From positions 124,001 through 188,000 of the forward strand of contig NZ_AP019367.1 in assembly GCF_003966955.1 (NCBI RefSeq): a stretch of 64,000 nucleotides of DNA. The letters run 5' to 3'. The notes beneath the pieces are model-generated. The model did not search any database. It saw only the letters and a program-made list of their open reading frames with translations, and had not been told where the DNA came from. Below are positions 31,600 through 38,705 of the stretch, piece by piece (the first letter of the stretch is position 1; each line of letters begins with the position of its first letter). The translations under genes and the position numbers were made by a program. Origin of the DNA: Parolsenella catena. Lineage in GTDB: Bacteria; Actinomycetota; Coriobacteriia; Coriobacteriales; Atopobiaceae.

Positions 31600-32298
31600 C
31601 TACTCGGTCGTGAGCTGGCTGATGGAGTTGGCAAAGAAGCCGTCGACGTTCGAGACGACGCGAGAGCGGTCGTCTTGGGCAAACGACTTCAGCACCTTTA
31701 CGCGCCAGAGCACCGCGCTCTCCTTTGATGCCGGGGTAGAGAGGATCTGCAATGCGCTTTCGTGACGCAGGACGATCATCGTCTGCATGAGCTTGTCATA
31801 GATGCCGTTGCCGCAGTGGGCGCCCACGTAGGTGTCGATCTCATCGATGAGGGAACTGAAGCGCTCGGCCGAGACTTTGTTCGTGTCGAGCGAGAAGAGC
31901 AGTTCGGCGTAGTCCTGGAGGGTGTCGACGACCTCGTCTGTGCGACGGTCGAAGCACGAGAGGTAAACGGTGCCCTCGATGAGCTTGCGGGCGTCATAGA
32001 GGTTCTCGTAGTCAGAGATTTCGCGGTGGTAGCTCCATAGGATGGTCTCCTTGGGGATCTGCGCGCTCTGCTCGGAGACGAAAGAGCCTCCTCCCGGGCG
32101 GATGTCGAGGAGCCCGATGAGGGACAGCGCGCGCAGGGCCTCGCGGATGCGGCTGCGGGTGACGCCGAACATCTCGGCTAGGGAGCGCTCGTCTGGGAGA
32201 CGCTCGCCGGGCTTGAGCTCACCAGAGGTGATCTGCTCGGCAAGCTGGTTCATGATCTGTTCGGTAAGGGTTTCTTTTTTGACGGGCTTGACTTCCAT
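31600..32298 (-). CDS. FadR-subfamily GntR transcriptional regulator with FCD domain
   Basis: A 232-residue regulator. The winged helix occupies about 1-75, with LKPGERLPDERSLAEMFGVTRSRIREALRAL; the recognition helix SRIREAL is typical of FadR-type proteins. The all-helical FCD ligand-binding domain (about 90-220) has DARKLIEGTVYLSC. FadR-type GntR proteins bind TGGTnnnACCA palindromes and are usually displaced by a pathway metabolite. Such palindromes occur 48 bases upstream of this gene and three times in the control region at 26.6-26.7 kb, so it is the probable repressor of both catabolic operons and of itself. Start ATG 32298; convergent with the plus operon. Confidence 0.93.
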   Translation of the reverse strand: MEVKPVKKETLTEQIMNQLAEQITSGELKPGERLPDERSLAEMFGVTRSRIREALRALSLIGLLDIRPGGGSFVSEQSAQIPKETILWSYHREISDYENLYDARKLIEGTVYLSCFDRRTDEVVDTLQDYAELLFSLDTNKVSAERFSSLIDEIDTYVGAHCGNGIYDKLMQTMIVLRHESALQILSTPASKESAVLWRVKVLKSFAQDDRSRVVSNVDGFFANSISQLTTE

Positions 32299-32345
32299 AG
32301 CGACTCCAGTGACGCATCTGGGTGGCTCGCACCTATGATAGTAAG

Positions 32346-32356
32346 TGGTAATACCA
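32346..32356. promoter_or_regulatory. Putative GntR autoregulatory operator (TGGTAATACCA)
   Basis: A perfect palindrome of the same TGGTnnnACCA form as the three sites at 26.6-26.7 kb, located 48 bases upstream of the GntR start codon. Confidence 0.75.
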
Positions 32357-32432
32357 GTTTATCCCATGTTTTCTCAGCGTATGCGTGCGATGAGGGCTTT
32401 TTCGTACGGTGCGTTCGGTTTTGTCCAGAGGT

Positions 32433-32482
32433 GACATTTGGGGGCGGGGCCAAGCTGCCACCGCTTTCGGCAAGCTCCGCCC
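32433..32482 (+). repeat. 50-bp REP-like repeat, copy 2
   Basis: It begins GACATTTGGGGGCGGGGCC and ends GGCAAGCTCCGCCC, with 46 of 50 positions identical to 22369-22418 and the same orientation. All four differences are transitions. It marks the right boundary of the catabolic block. Confidence 0.85.
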
Positions 32483-32536
32483 GCCCCATCGTGCTAGCGT
32501 AACGTGCGTCAAAGCCGCCGCCGCAGGGGAGGACCC

Positions 32537-33703
32537 ATGCAAGAGCTCAGCCAGCGCACGTCGCAGTTCACGGACTCCGTGATCCGCCGCATGACGCGCG
32601 TGTCCATGAAGTATGACGCCATCAACCTGTCCCAGGGCTTCCCGGACTTCGACCCGCCCGCAGAGATCACCGACCGCCTCGCCGAGGTGGCCCACACCGG
32701 CCCGCATCAGTACGCCATCACCTGGGGTGCCCCCAACTTCCGCGCCGCGCTTGCCGCCAAGCAGGGCCCGCGCATGGGTCTCGACATTGACCCGGAGACC
32801 CAGATCGTGGTCACGTGTGGCTCCACCGAGGCCATGATGTGCTCGGTCATGACCGTCACGAACCCGGGCGACCGCATCGTCATCTTCAGCCCGTTCTACG
32901 AGAACTACGGGGCCGACACGATCCTGTGCGGCGCCGAGCCCACCTACGTGGAGCTCCACGCCCCCACGTTCACCTTTGACGAGGCCGAGCTCGAGGCTGC
33001 GTGCGCCATCCCTGGCACCAAGGCGCTCATCCTGTGCAACCCGTCCAACCCCTGCGGCCACGTCTTCAGCCGCGCCGAGCTCGAGACGATCGCCAAGATG
33101 GCCGAGAAGTACGACCTGTGGGCCATCACGGACGAGGTCTACGAGCACATCGTCTACGCGCCCCACGAGCACGTCTACTTCGCGAGCCTGCCCGGCATGG
33201 AGCAGCGCACGCTGTCCTGCAGCTCCCTGTCCAAGACCTACTCCATGACCGGCTGGCGCCTGGGCTACGTCATTGCGCCGGCAGACGTCATCGACCGTGC
33301 GCGAAAGGTTCACGACTTCCTCACCGTGGGTGCCGCCGCGCCGCTCATGGAGGCTGCCGTGGCCGGCCTCACGCTGCCGCAGTCCTACTACGACGAGCTC
33401 ACGGCGCTCTACACCCACAAGCGGGACCTCTTCTGCAACGGCCTGCGCGACCTGGGCTTTGACTTCATCGAGCCGCAGGGAGCCTACTACGTCATGGCCG
33501 ACGTCTCTGGCCTGGGCTATGAGGACGACTACGACTGCGCCGTCGACCTGTGCCGAAAGGTGGGCGTGGGCACGGTGCCCGGCAGCTGCTTCTTCAACGC
33601 GCCCGAGAACCGCTTCGTGCGTTTCCACTTCGCCAAGTCCGACGAGGTGCTCAAGGCGGCCCTCGACCGTCTCGACGGCTGGCGCGAGAAGATGGCGCGA
33701 TAG
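32537..33703 (+). CDS. Class I/II PLP-dependent aminotransferase
   Basis: A 388-residue fold-type I aminotransferase. The internal aldimine lysine is Lys233 in SLSKTYSMTGWRLGY. Other landmarks are INLSQGFPDFDPP, YAITWGAPNFRAA, CNPSNPCGHVFS, WAITDEVYEHIVY and the carboxylate-binding FVRFHFA. SQGFPDF and the kynurenine/methionine-aminotransferase-like pattern suggest aromatic amino acids or methionine as substrates, which would suit its position before a tryptophan transporter. This is inference only. Start ATG 32537 has GGGGAGGA upstream; the frame to 32504 lacks a signal. It is probably monocistronic, since a separate promoter precedes the next unit. Confidence 0.92.
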   Translation: MQELSQRTSQFTDSVIRRMTRVSMKYDAINLSQGFPDFDPPAEITDRLAEVAHTGPHQYAITWGAPNFRAALAAKQGPRMGLDIDPETQIVVTCGSTEAMMCSVMTVTNPGDRIVIFSPFYENYGADTILCGAEPTYVELHAPTFTFDEAELEAACAIPGTKALILCNPSNPCGHVFSRAELETIAKMAEKYDLWAITDEVYEHIVYAPHEHVYFASLPGMEQRTLSCSSLSKTYSMTGWRLGYVIAPADVIDRARKVHDFLTVGAAAPLMEAAVAGLTLPQSYYDELTALYTHKRDLFCNGLRDLGFDFIEPQGAYYVMADVSGLGYEDDYDCAVDLCRKVGVGTVPGSCFFNAPENRFVRFHFAKSDEVLKAALDRLDGWREKMAR

Positions 33704-33739
33704 AAAACCGCCGGTTACGCATCGTTAACAAAAAAGTTC

Positions 33740-33769
33740 TTGCGCGCGGCCGCATCGGGCGCGTATAGT
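33740..33769 (+). promoter_or_regulatory. Promoter of the tryptophan-attenuated ECF operon
   Basis: TTGCGC (33740-33745) and TATAGT (33764-33769) are separated by 18 bases, about 50 bases before the leader peptide start. Confidence 0.6.
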
Positions 33770-33820
33770 CGCACCCAACAAGCGCACGAGGCGCTTATCG
33801 ACCCAAGAGAGGAGTGCACC

Positions 33821-33883
33821 ATGTTCCAGTCCATGAACAACAACTGGTGGTGGCGCAACTCGAACTCTCTCGGTCGATGGTGA
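33821..33883 (+). CDS. Tryptophan-rich leader peptide of a transcription attenuator
   Basis: A 20-codon frame with a good ribosome-binding site (GGAG six bases before ATG 33821) encodes a peptide with three consecutive Trp codons (33845-33853) and a fourth Trp as the last codon (33878-33880), then TGA. Four Trp in 20 residues is far above expectation. A transcription terminator follows at 33913-33946, and the next gene is a tryptophan-transporter-type S component. The peptide thus acts as a sensor of charged tRNA-Trp: a stall at the Trp triplet leaves 33867-33877 free to pair with 33927-33937 inside the terminator. Confidence 0.88.
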   Translation: MFQSMNNNWWWRNSNSLGRW

Positions 33884-33912
33884 GTCTTGTCGCGCCTTAT
33901 ATCTCGCGAATG

Positions 33913-33946
33913 AAAGGGCTCCCGGTTCGACCGGGGGCCCTTTTTT
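33913..33946 (+). terminator. Attenuator terminator ahead of trpP
   Basis: AAAGGGC-T-CCCGGT pairs with ACCGGG-G-GCCCTTT around TCG (13 pairs plus one wobble position) and runs into six T. It lies 30 bases after the leader stop and 87 bases before the S-component start. The segment 33867-33877 of the leader can pair with 33927-33937 (11 pairs including three G-U), which would break this hairpin. Confidence 0.88.
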
Positions 33947-34032
33947 CGTATCGCGGCAACGTTCGCGAAGCCCCAATCCACATTGCCAGCAGCCCCGACG
34001 ACCAACTGGGAACAACAGAAAGGTTCACCGCC

Positions 34033-34596
34033 ATGTCCGAGAACACCCAGCAGGCCCGCACCGTCACCACCAACAACCGCGGCAAGCTCGACCTCCAGGC
34101 GCTCGTGCTGCTCGCCATCCTGCTCGCGGCCGGCTTCATTCTCAACTTTACCGTGGGCAAGGCCATCTCATCCATCTCCGGCGGCATGATCAGTCCGGAG
34201 TTCATCATCTCGGCCTTCTGCCTCACGATCCTCGTCGTGCGTCCCAACATCGGCCAGGCCCTCGTCATCGGCCTCATCTCCGCGGCCGTCATCCAGCTCA
34301 CGACCACCTCGCCCTTCATTGACTTCGCGGCCGAGGGCGTCGCCGCCATGCTCATGGCCGGCATCGTGGGCGTGGCCTCCAAGAAGGGTTCCGTGAGCGT
34401 TCCCGTCACCGCCGTGGCCACCTTCGTCACCACCGCAGTCTCCGGCCTCATCTTCATGGTCATCAAGATCGCGATGGTTGGCGCCGCCGAGCAGCTCGCC
34501 GCCGCCATGACGCCGGTCGTGCTCCTCACGGCCGTGTTCAACGCCATTCTCGTCGCCGCGCTCTATGTCCCCATCAAGAAGGCCCTCGGCAACTAA
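34033..34596 (+). CDS. trpP: ECF transporter S component, tryptophan-specific (TrpP-like)
   Basis: A 187-residue membrane protein with five to six helices: LDLQALVLLAILLAAGFILNF, FIISAFCLTILVV, ALVIGLISAAVIQLT, VAAMLMAGIVGVASKK, VAVATFVTTAVSGLIFMVI-type segments and a last helix VVLLTAVFNAILVAALYV. Size and topology fit a substrate-capture protein of an energy-coupling-factor transporter. Specificity for tryptophan is inferred from the Trp attenuator directly upstream and from similarity of the N-terminal pattern to TrpP. The dedicated ATPase and EcfT genes follow. Start ATG 34033 has AGAAAGG nine bases upstream; the longer frame would read through the attenuator. Confidence 0.82.
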   Translation: MSENTQQARTVTTNNRGKLDLQALVLLAILLAAGFILNFTVGKAISSISGGMISPEFIISAFCLTILVVRPNIGQALVIGLISAAVIQLTTTSPFIDFAAEGVAAMLMAGIVGVASKKGSVSVPVTAVATFVTTAVSGLIFMVIKIAMVGAAEQLAAAMTPVVLLTAVFNAILVAALYVPIKKALGN

Positions 34597-34610
34597 CTTG
34601 GATACCATGG

Positions 34611-34642
34611 GACGCGCCGGCTACGAGAAGGGTCGGCGCGTC
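34611..34642 (+). terminator. Hairpin between trpP and the ECF ATPase
   Basis: GACGCGCCG (34611-34619) pairs perfectly with 34634-34642 around 14 bases and is followed by TTGCGT. The short T run suggests partial termination, which would make more S component than ATPase. Confidence 0.45.
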
Positions 34643-34707
34643 TTGCGTGCGCGGCGGGCCTGGCGCCTTCGCCTCGCATGCAGCAACCAACAGCAAGAAA
34701 GGCTCTC

Positions 34708-36474
34708 ATGAGCACATCCAACCCAATCATCGAGCTTAGGGACGTCTCGTTCTCCTATGACGAGGGGAGCGAGAAGGCCCTCGACGCCGTCTCGCTCTCC
34801 GTGCGCGAGGGAGACTTCGTGGGCGTCATCGGCCCGTCGGGCGCCGGCAAGTCGACGCTCGCCGCCATGATGAGCGGTGCCATCCCGCACCACTATGCGG
34901 GTAAGCTCTACGGCGCCACGCTCGTTGATGGCCACGACACCTGCGACGTCACGCTCACGGACATCTCGCGCATCGTCGGTAGCGTGCTGCAGGACATCGA
35001 CACCCAGATGGTCGCCTCCGTCGTCGAGGACGAGATGCTCTTTGGCCTCGAGAACTTCGGCGTGCCGCGTGACAAGATCGAGGAGCGCCTCGCTGGTGCG
35101 CTTGACGCCGTGGGAATCGCGGGCCTGCGCAACCGCGAAATCGCCACGCTCTCCGGCGGCCAGAAGCAGAAGGTCGCCATCGCCGCAATCCTGGCGCTCG
35201 AGCCGCGCGTCCTCGTGCTTGACGAGCCCACGGCGGCCCTCGACCCCGCGAGCTCGCGCCACGTGTTCGACACCCTGCACGAGGTCAACGAGCGCATGGG
35301 CATCACCGTCGTGGTCATCGAGCAGAAGGTGGCGCTGCTGTCAGAGTACTGCGGCCGCATCGTGGTCCTCGACCATGGCCGTGTGGCGTTCGAAGGCACG
35401 CCGCACGAGGTCTTCTCGCACGGCGAGGAACTGCGCGAGATGGGCGTCGACAGCCCCCGCGTGGCGCGCGTCTCCAACAGCCTCGCCCGCCACGGCGTCA
35501 TTGAGCGGGGGCTTCCGTGCCTGAACGTTCCCGAAGCCACGGCCCTCATCGCCGGCCTCGTGGGCACGGGCCATGCGGCCGAGGGTGAGGCTCGCGTTCC
35601 GGCGGCCTCGCCCCACGCGCCCACCCCGCGCCCGCATGCTGAGGGAGCCGAGCCCGTCGTCGAGCTGTCTGGCGTCAACTTCTCCTATCCCGGCGGTGGC
35701 GCCTCCGTGCACAACCTCGAGATGCGCGTCTACCCCGGTGAGCTCGTGGGCGTCGTGGGTCAGAACGGAGCCGGCAAGACCACGCTCACCAAGCTGCTGA
35801 ACGGCCTGCTCAAGCCGGCCTCAGGCGAGGTGCGCATCGCCGGCCTCAGCACGTCAGAGGTTCCCACGAGCGCCATCGCCGCCCACTGCGCCACGCTGTT
35901 CCAGAACCCGGACCACCAGATCTGCAAGGACACGGTCCTCGAGGAGGTCGCGTTCGGTCTCGAGCTTCAGGGCGTGGAGCCCGGCCGGGCCCGCGAGCGT
36001 GCCGAGGGGGTCGCCAAGCGCTTTGGCCTGCCGCTCGACGAGGCGCCGTTCTCGCTCTCGCGCGGCCAGCGCCAGATGGTGGCGCTGGCGAGCGTCGTCG
36101 TGTGCGAGCCCGAGGTCGTGCTGCTCGACGAGCCCACGAGCGGCCTGGACTACCGCGAGTGCATGACGGTCATGGAGACGGTGCGCGAGATGGCCGAACA
36201 CGGCTGCGCAGTCATCATGGTCTGCCATGACATGGAGGTCGTGAGCGACTTCGCCGAGCGCCTTGTGGTCATGGCGAACGGCGAGATACTCGCGCGCGGC
36301 GTCGCGGCAGAGATCTTCTCGGACGCCGACCTCATGGAGCGCGCCTACGTGGCGCCACCCCAGATGGTGCAGCTTGCCTCCGAGCTCGCCCGCGAGGTCT
36401 CCCCGGCATTTGCCGGCATGAGCGAGGTCTCTGACATCGTCGACACCGCCGAGGGGATGATCGTCCGTGGTTAA
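34708..36474 (+). CDS. ecfA: ECF transporter ATPase, fused tandem EcfA-EcfA'
   Basis: A 588-residue protein with two ABC ATPase domains in one chain, powering the ECF transporter. Domain 1 (about 8-245) has GPSGAGKST, the Q loop VLQDIDTQM, LSGGQKQKV and LVLDEPTAALD. Domain 2 (about 320-560) has GQNGAGKTT, LFQNPDHQI, LSRGQRQM (signature Gly-Gly replaced by Arg-Gly) and VLLDEPTSGLD. A Pro/Ala/His-rich linker (about 290-315) joins them. Fused ATPase pairs are common in actinobacterial ECF systems. Start ATG 34708 has AAGAAAGG upstream. The gene overlaps ecfT by 8 bases. As both trpP and ecfT are linked, this is a dedicated rather than shared module. Confidence 0.93.
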   Translation: MSTSNPIIELRDVSFSYDEGSEKALDAVSLSVREGDFVGVIGPSGAGKSTLAAMMSGAIPHHYAGKLYGATLVDGHDTCDVTLTDISRIVGSVLQDIDTQMVASVVEDEMLFGLENFGVPRDKIEERLAGALDAVGIAGLRNREIATLSGGQKQKVAIAAILALEPRVLVLDEPTAALDPASSRHVFDTLHEVNERMGITVVVIEQKVALLSEYCGRIVVLDHGRVAFEGTPHEVFSHGEELREMGVDSPRVARVSNSLARHGVIERGLPCLNVPEATALIAGLVGTGHAAEGEARVPAASPHAPTPRPHAEGAEPVVELSGVNFSYPGGGASVHNLEMRVYPGELVGVVGQNGAGKTTLTKLLNGLLKPASGEVRIAGLSTSEVPTSAIAAHCATLFQNPDHQICKDTVLEEVAFGLELQGVEPGRARERAEGVAKRFGLPLDEAPFSLSRGQRQMVALASVVVCEPEVVLLDEPTSGLDYRECMTVMETVREMAEHGCAVIMVCHDMEVVSDFAERLVVMANGEILARGVAAEIFSDADLMERAYVAPPQMVQLASELAREVSPAFAGMSEVSDIVDTAEGMIVRG

Positions 36475-37213
36475 CGTCATCGACTACGTGCCGGGCAACA
36501 CGGTACTGCACCGGCTGAACCCGGTTGCCAAGCTCGCCCTTGCCGCCGGCATCATCGTGGCGACCTTCCTGGCCGACACGTTTCCCATGCTCGTGGGCCT
36601 TCTCGCGCTCACGCTTGCGCTGGGCGCCTACGCCGGCGTGCTGAGGAACCTGCTGTCGCTGCTCAAGCTGCTCGTGCCGCTTGCGGTGGTCATGCTCGTG
36701 CTGCAGACGGTGTTCATGCGTGGGGGAGACGTGCTCCTCGCCTGGGTCACCACCGAGGGCCTCGTCACGGGCGGCAAGGCGTGCCTGCGCCTGCTCGGCG
36801 TGGCGCTGCCGCTCATCCTCATGCTCACCGTGACGAAGCTCAACGATCTCTCGAACGCCTGCGTCGAGGTACTTCACGTGCCGTACCGCTATGCGTTCAC
36901 GTTTACGACGGCGCTGCGCTTCGTGCCCGTGTTCAGTCAGGAGATGAACGCGATCATGGAGGCGCAGACGGCCCGCGGCGTGGAGTATGACACGAGAAAC
37001 CCCCTCAAGAAGATTCGCCTCATGCTGCCGCTGTGCGTGCCCCTGCTCGTGAGCTCGGTGGGCAAGACCGACGCCACGGCGCTTGCCGCCGAGCAGCGCG
37101 GCTTCTACCTGCGCACGAGACAGAGCAGCTACAAGCGCTACCCGATCGTGGGCCTCGACGTGGCCGCGCTCGTCGTGGCCGTGGTGCTCATCGTCGCCGG
37201 CGCGCTGCTGTAG
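36467..37213 (+). CDS. ecfT: ECF transporter transmembrane component EcfT
   Basis: A 248-residue membrane protein coupling the ATPases to the S component. It has about five to six helices and the conserved cytoplasmic coupling motif: in ARG context, EAQTARGVEYDTRNPLKK (about 164-181), and a second AAEQRGFYLRTR (about 206-217) with the characteristic Ala-Arg/Gln-Arg-Gly pattern. The N-terminal LHRLNPVAKLALA is the usual EcfT start. The start codon is GTG 36467, overlapping the ATPase stop codon region by 8 bases, so translation is coupled. Confidence 0.93.
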   Translation: MVNVIDYVPGNTVLHRLNPVAKLALAAGIIVATFLADTFPMLVGLLALTLALGAYAGVLRNLLSLLKLLVPLAVVMLVLQTVFMRGGDVLLAWVTTEGLVTGGKACLRLLGVALPLILMLTVTKLNDLSNACVEVLHVPYRYAFTFTTALRFVPVFSQEMNAIMEAQTARGVEYDTRNPLKKIRLMLPLCVPLLVSSVGKTDATALAAEQRGFYLRTRQSSYKRYPIVGLDVAALVVAVVLIVAGALL

Positions 37214-37294
37214 CCCCAAGAGTGTCAAAGACTTCTGGCACCTCATGCGGGCGTGGGCGCCGCTCGTGGAGCTTTCTTGGCGGGCGGCTGGCCG

Positions 37295-37324
37295 TTGTGG
37301 TTGGCCGTCCGCCTCGTCTATACT
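37295..37324 (+). promoter_or_regulatory. Promoter of the SRP RNA gene
   Basis: TTGTGG (37295-37300) and TATACT (37319-37324), 18 bases apart, place the transcription start near 37331-37333, at the base of the RNA's closing stem. Confidence 0.65.
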
Positions 37325-37332
37325 GAGTCCCC

Positions 37333-37441
37333 GAGCGCGTTCGATGGGTTCGGGTGACGCCACACCTCGAACCTGGTCAGGGCCGGGAGGCAGCAGCCAT
37401 AAGGGGCCTCTGGCGGGCACCCGTTCCCATCGAGCGCGCTC
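37333..37441 (+). ncRNA. ffs: Signal recognition particle RNA (small bacterial type)
   Basis: The conserved apical domain is visible: CCTGGTCAGGGCCGGGAGG, then CAGCAGCCATAAGGGGCC, i.e. the symmetric and asymmetric loops that bind Ffh. Long flanking helices close it: GAGCGCGTTCGATGGG at the 5' end pairs with CCCATCGAGCGCGCTC at the 3' end. The length of about 109 nt is that of 4.5S-type RNA. It lies upstream of dedA and about 2.6 kb before dnaX. Confidence 0.93.
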
Positions 37442-37446
37442 TTTCG

Positions 37447-37473
37447 ATGCCCCGTGGCAGCGCCGCGGGGCAT
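37447..37473 (+). terminator. Hairpin following the SRP RNA
   Basis: ATGCCCCG (37447-37454) pairs with CGGGGCAT (37466-37473). It is probably the 3' end of the SRP RNA transcript, although no T tract follows. Confidence 0.5.
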
Positions 37474-37532
37474 ACGTATATCTAGAGACAGAGACGCCGC
37501 AAGCCGCGCGCAGGCGCGGCCGAGAGGAACCC

Positions 37533-38174
37533 ATGGGCTTCATCAACTTCATCGCCGAACTGCTGCACGATCCCCGCGCGGCCATCGCGAGCTGGATTGC
37601 CGCCGGCCCGCTCGTGGCCTACGGCTGCGTCTTCCTCATCATCTTCATCGAGACGGGCGTCGTGTTCTTCCCGTTCCTGCCGGGTGACTCGCTGCTGTTC
37701 GCCTCGGGCTTCTTTGCGCACAACGGCGGCTTCAACATCATGGCGCTGCTTGGTATCGCATGGGCTGCCGCCATCCTCGGTGACCAGTGCAACTTCATGA
37801 TCGGCCACCTCTTTGGCAAGAAGATTATCGCCTCGGGCAAGGTCAAGGCCATGACGCCGGAGCGCATCGAGAAGAGCGAGAAGTTCCTCGAGAAGTGGGG
37901 CCACCTTGCCATCTTCCTCGGCCGCTTCTTCCCGTTCATTCGCACGTTCGTGCCGTTCATTGCCGGCATGGGTGGCATGCACTGGCGCAACTTCGTGATC
38001 TTCAACGTGCTTGGCGGCATCACCTGGTCCACGCTGTTCACGCTGCTCGGTTACTTCTTTGGCGGCATCCCGTTTGTGCAGGAGCACTTCGAGCTGCTCA
38101 TCGTGGGTATCGTTGCCGTCTCGATCGTCCCCACGGTCGTGGGCCTGGTGAAGGCCAAGCTCGGCAAGAAGTAG
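37533..38174 (+). CDS. DedA-family (VTT domain) membrane protein
   Basis: A 213-residue polytopic membrane protein of the DedA family, whose members move polyprenyl or phospholipid carriers across the membrane and support envelope homeostasis. The signature ETGVVFFPFLPGDSLLFASG (about 41-60) is followed by GDQCNFMIGHLFGKK and the amphipathic FLGRFFPFIRTFVPFIAGM, with the conserved Arg residues, then NVLGGITWSTLFTLLGYFFG. Start ATG 37533 has GAGAGGAAC upstream; the long frame reaching 37083 runs through the SRP RNA and is not coding. Confidence 0.94.
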   Translation: MGFINFIAELLHDPRAAIASWIAAGPLVAYGCVFLIIFIETGVVFFPFLPGDSLLFASGFFAHNGGFNIMALLGIAWAAAILGDQCNFMIGHLFGKKIIASGKVKAMTPERIEKSEKFLEKWGHLAIFLGRFFPFIRTFVPFIAGMGGMHWRNFVIFNVLGGITWSTLFTLLGYFFGGIPFVQEHFELLIVGIVAVSIVPTVVGLVKAKLGKK

Positions 38175-38705
38175 GGCCAGGCGCTCGCGTGCGTGGCGTC
38201 CGTGGTCCTCTACGTTGCGTGGGCGCGACACTCTGACACGTCGTTCTCCAAGCAGCTTGCTAGGAGGGCATAGGGCGCTCGTGGCGTCGCGATGCGCGGG
38301 CGGCACGTCATTCTCGGCGGGCGCGTTCGCTTTGTAGACATACCACGATGCGGCGCCTTTTGCCAGCTAAACGATACCGTTCGCGGTGCGATGGGGGCTC
38401 TTTTGTCTCACGCGGGCAAGAATGATAGCGAAGCGCGCGTCCTCCTGAACGCTCGTCTCCCCTCCGGTCGTCGGGTAGTCAGTTTGGGCGCTTACATCGG
38501 TACGTCCATTTGTTCGTCAGAGATTCTTCCAACCCCCTGTTCTCTGGGAGGGCGCGCGCCACAGAGAAGATTCCGGGCCCCTCGCTAAGCGAGGACTGGC
38601 ACCCTAAGGTGGCCTAGGCTCGGCTAAGCGCTCCGGCACGTCGCCGGGGCGCTTCTTTTGTGCGCGGGATAGGTGATCGGCGCGCGCCGCGAGCGTGCGC
38701 CGATC
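38175..38705 (+). other. Non-coding stretch with an unassigned transcript-like region
   Basis: No supported gene. A 98-codon frame (38292-38588) has no ribosome-binding site and irregular composition. A promoter-like pair, TTCTCG (about 38311) and TAGACA (about 38334), and a clear terminator (38626-38658) frame about 310 nt that could be a structured RNA. Near its end small stems with CTAA/TAA loops occur in series (CTCGC-TAA-GCGAG, CACC-CTAA-GGTG). I could not match it to tmRNA, RNase P RNA, 6S RNA, a T-box or a known riboswitch. Confidence 0.35.
38626..38658 (+). terminator. Rho-independent terminator without an obvious gene
   Basis: AAGCGC-T-CCGG pairs with CCGG-G-GCGCTT around a 7-base loop and is followed by CTTTTG. 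It ends an unidentified rightward transcript, or the dedA transcript about 480 bases downstream of its stop. Confidence 0.8.

Noticed and set aside
22369-32482. The 50-bp direct repeats as phage or integron attachment sites
   Set aside because: No integrase or recombinase gene lies nearby, and the repeats are foldable and imperfect, more like REP elements.
33814-34032. An extended trpP start reading through the leader region
   Set aside because: It would translate across the attenuator hairpin, and ATG 34033 has its own ribosome-binding site. The Trp-rich frame at 33821 is in a different register and ends at 33883.
38292-38588. A 98-codon frame in the dedA-glk gap
   Set aside because: No ribosome-binding site, irregular composition and no family resemblance; the region looks more like a structured RNA.
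38560-38658. A T-box riboswitch, from GACTGGCACC and AAGGTGG near a terminator
   Set aside because: The conserved AGGGTGG-N-ACCGCG T-box sequence is not present, no stem I with AG bulge is seen, and no aminoacyl-tRNA synthetase or transporter gene follows.
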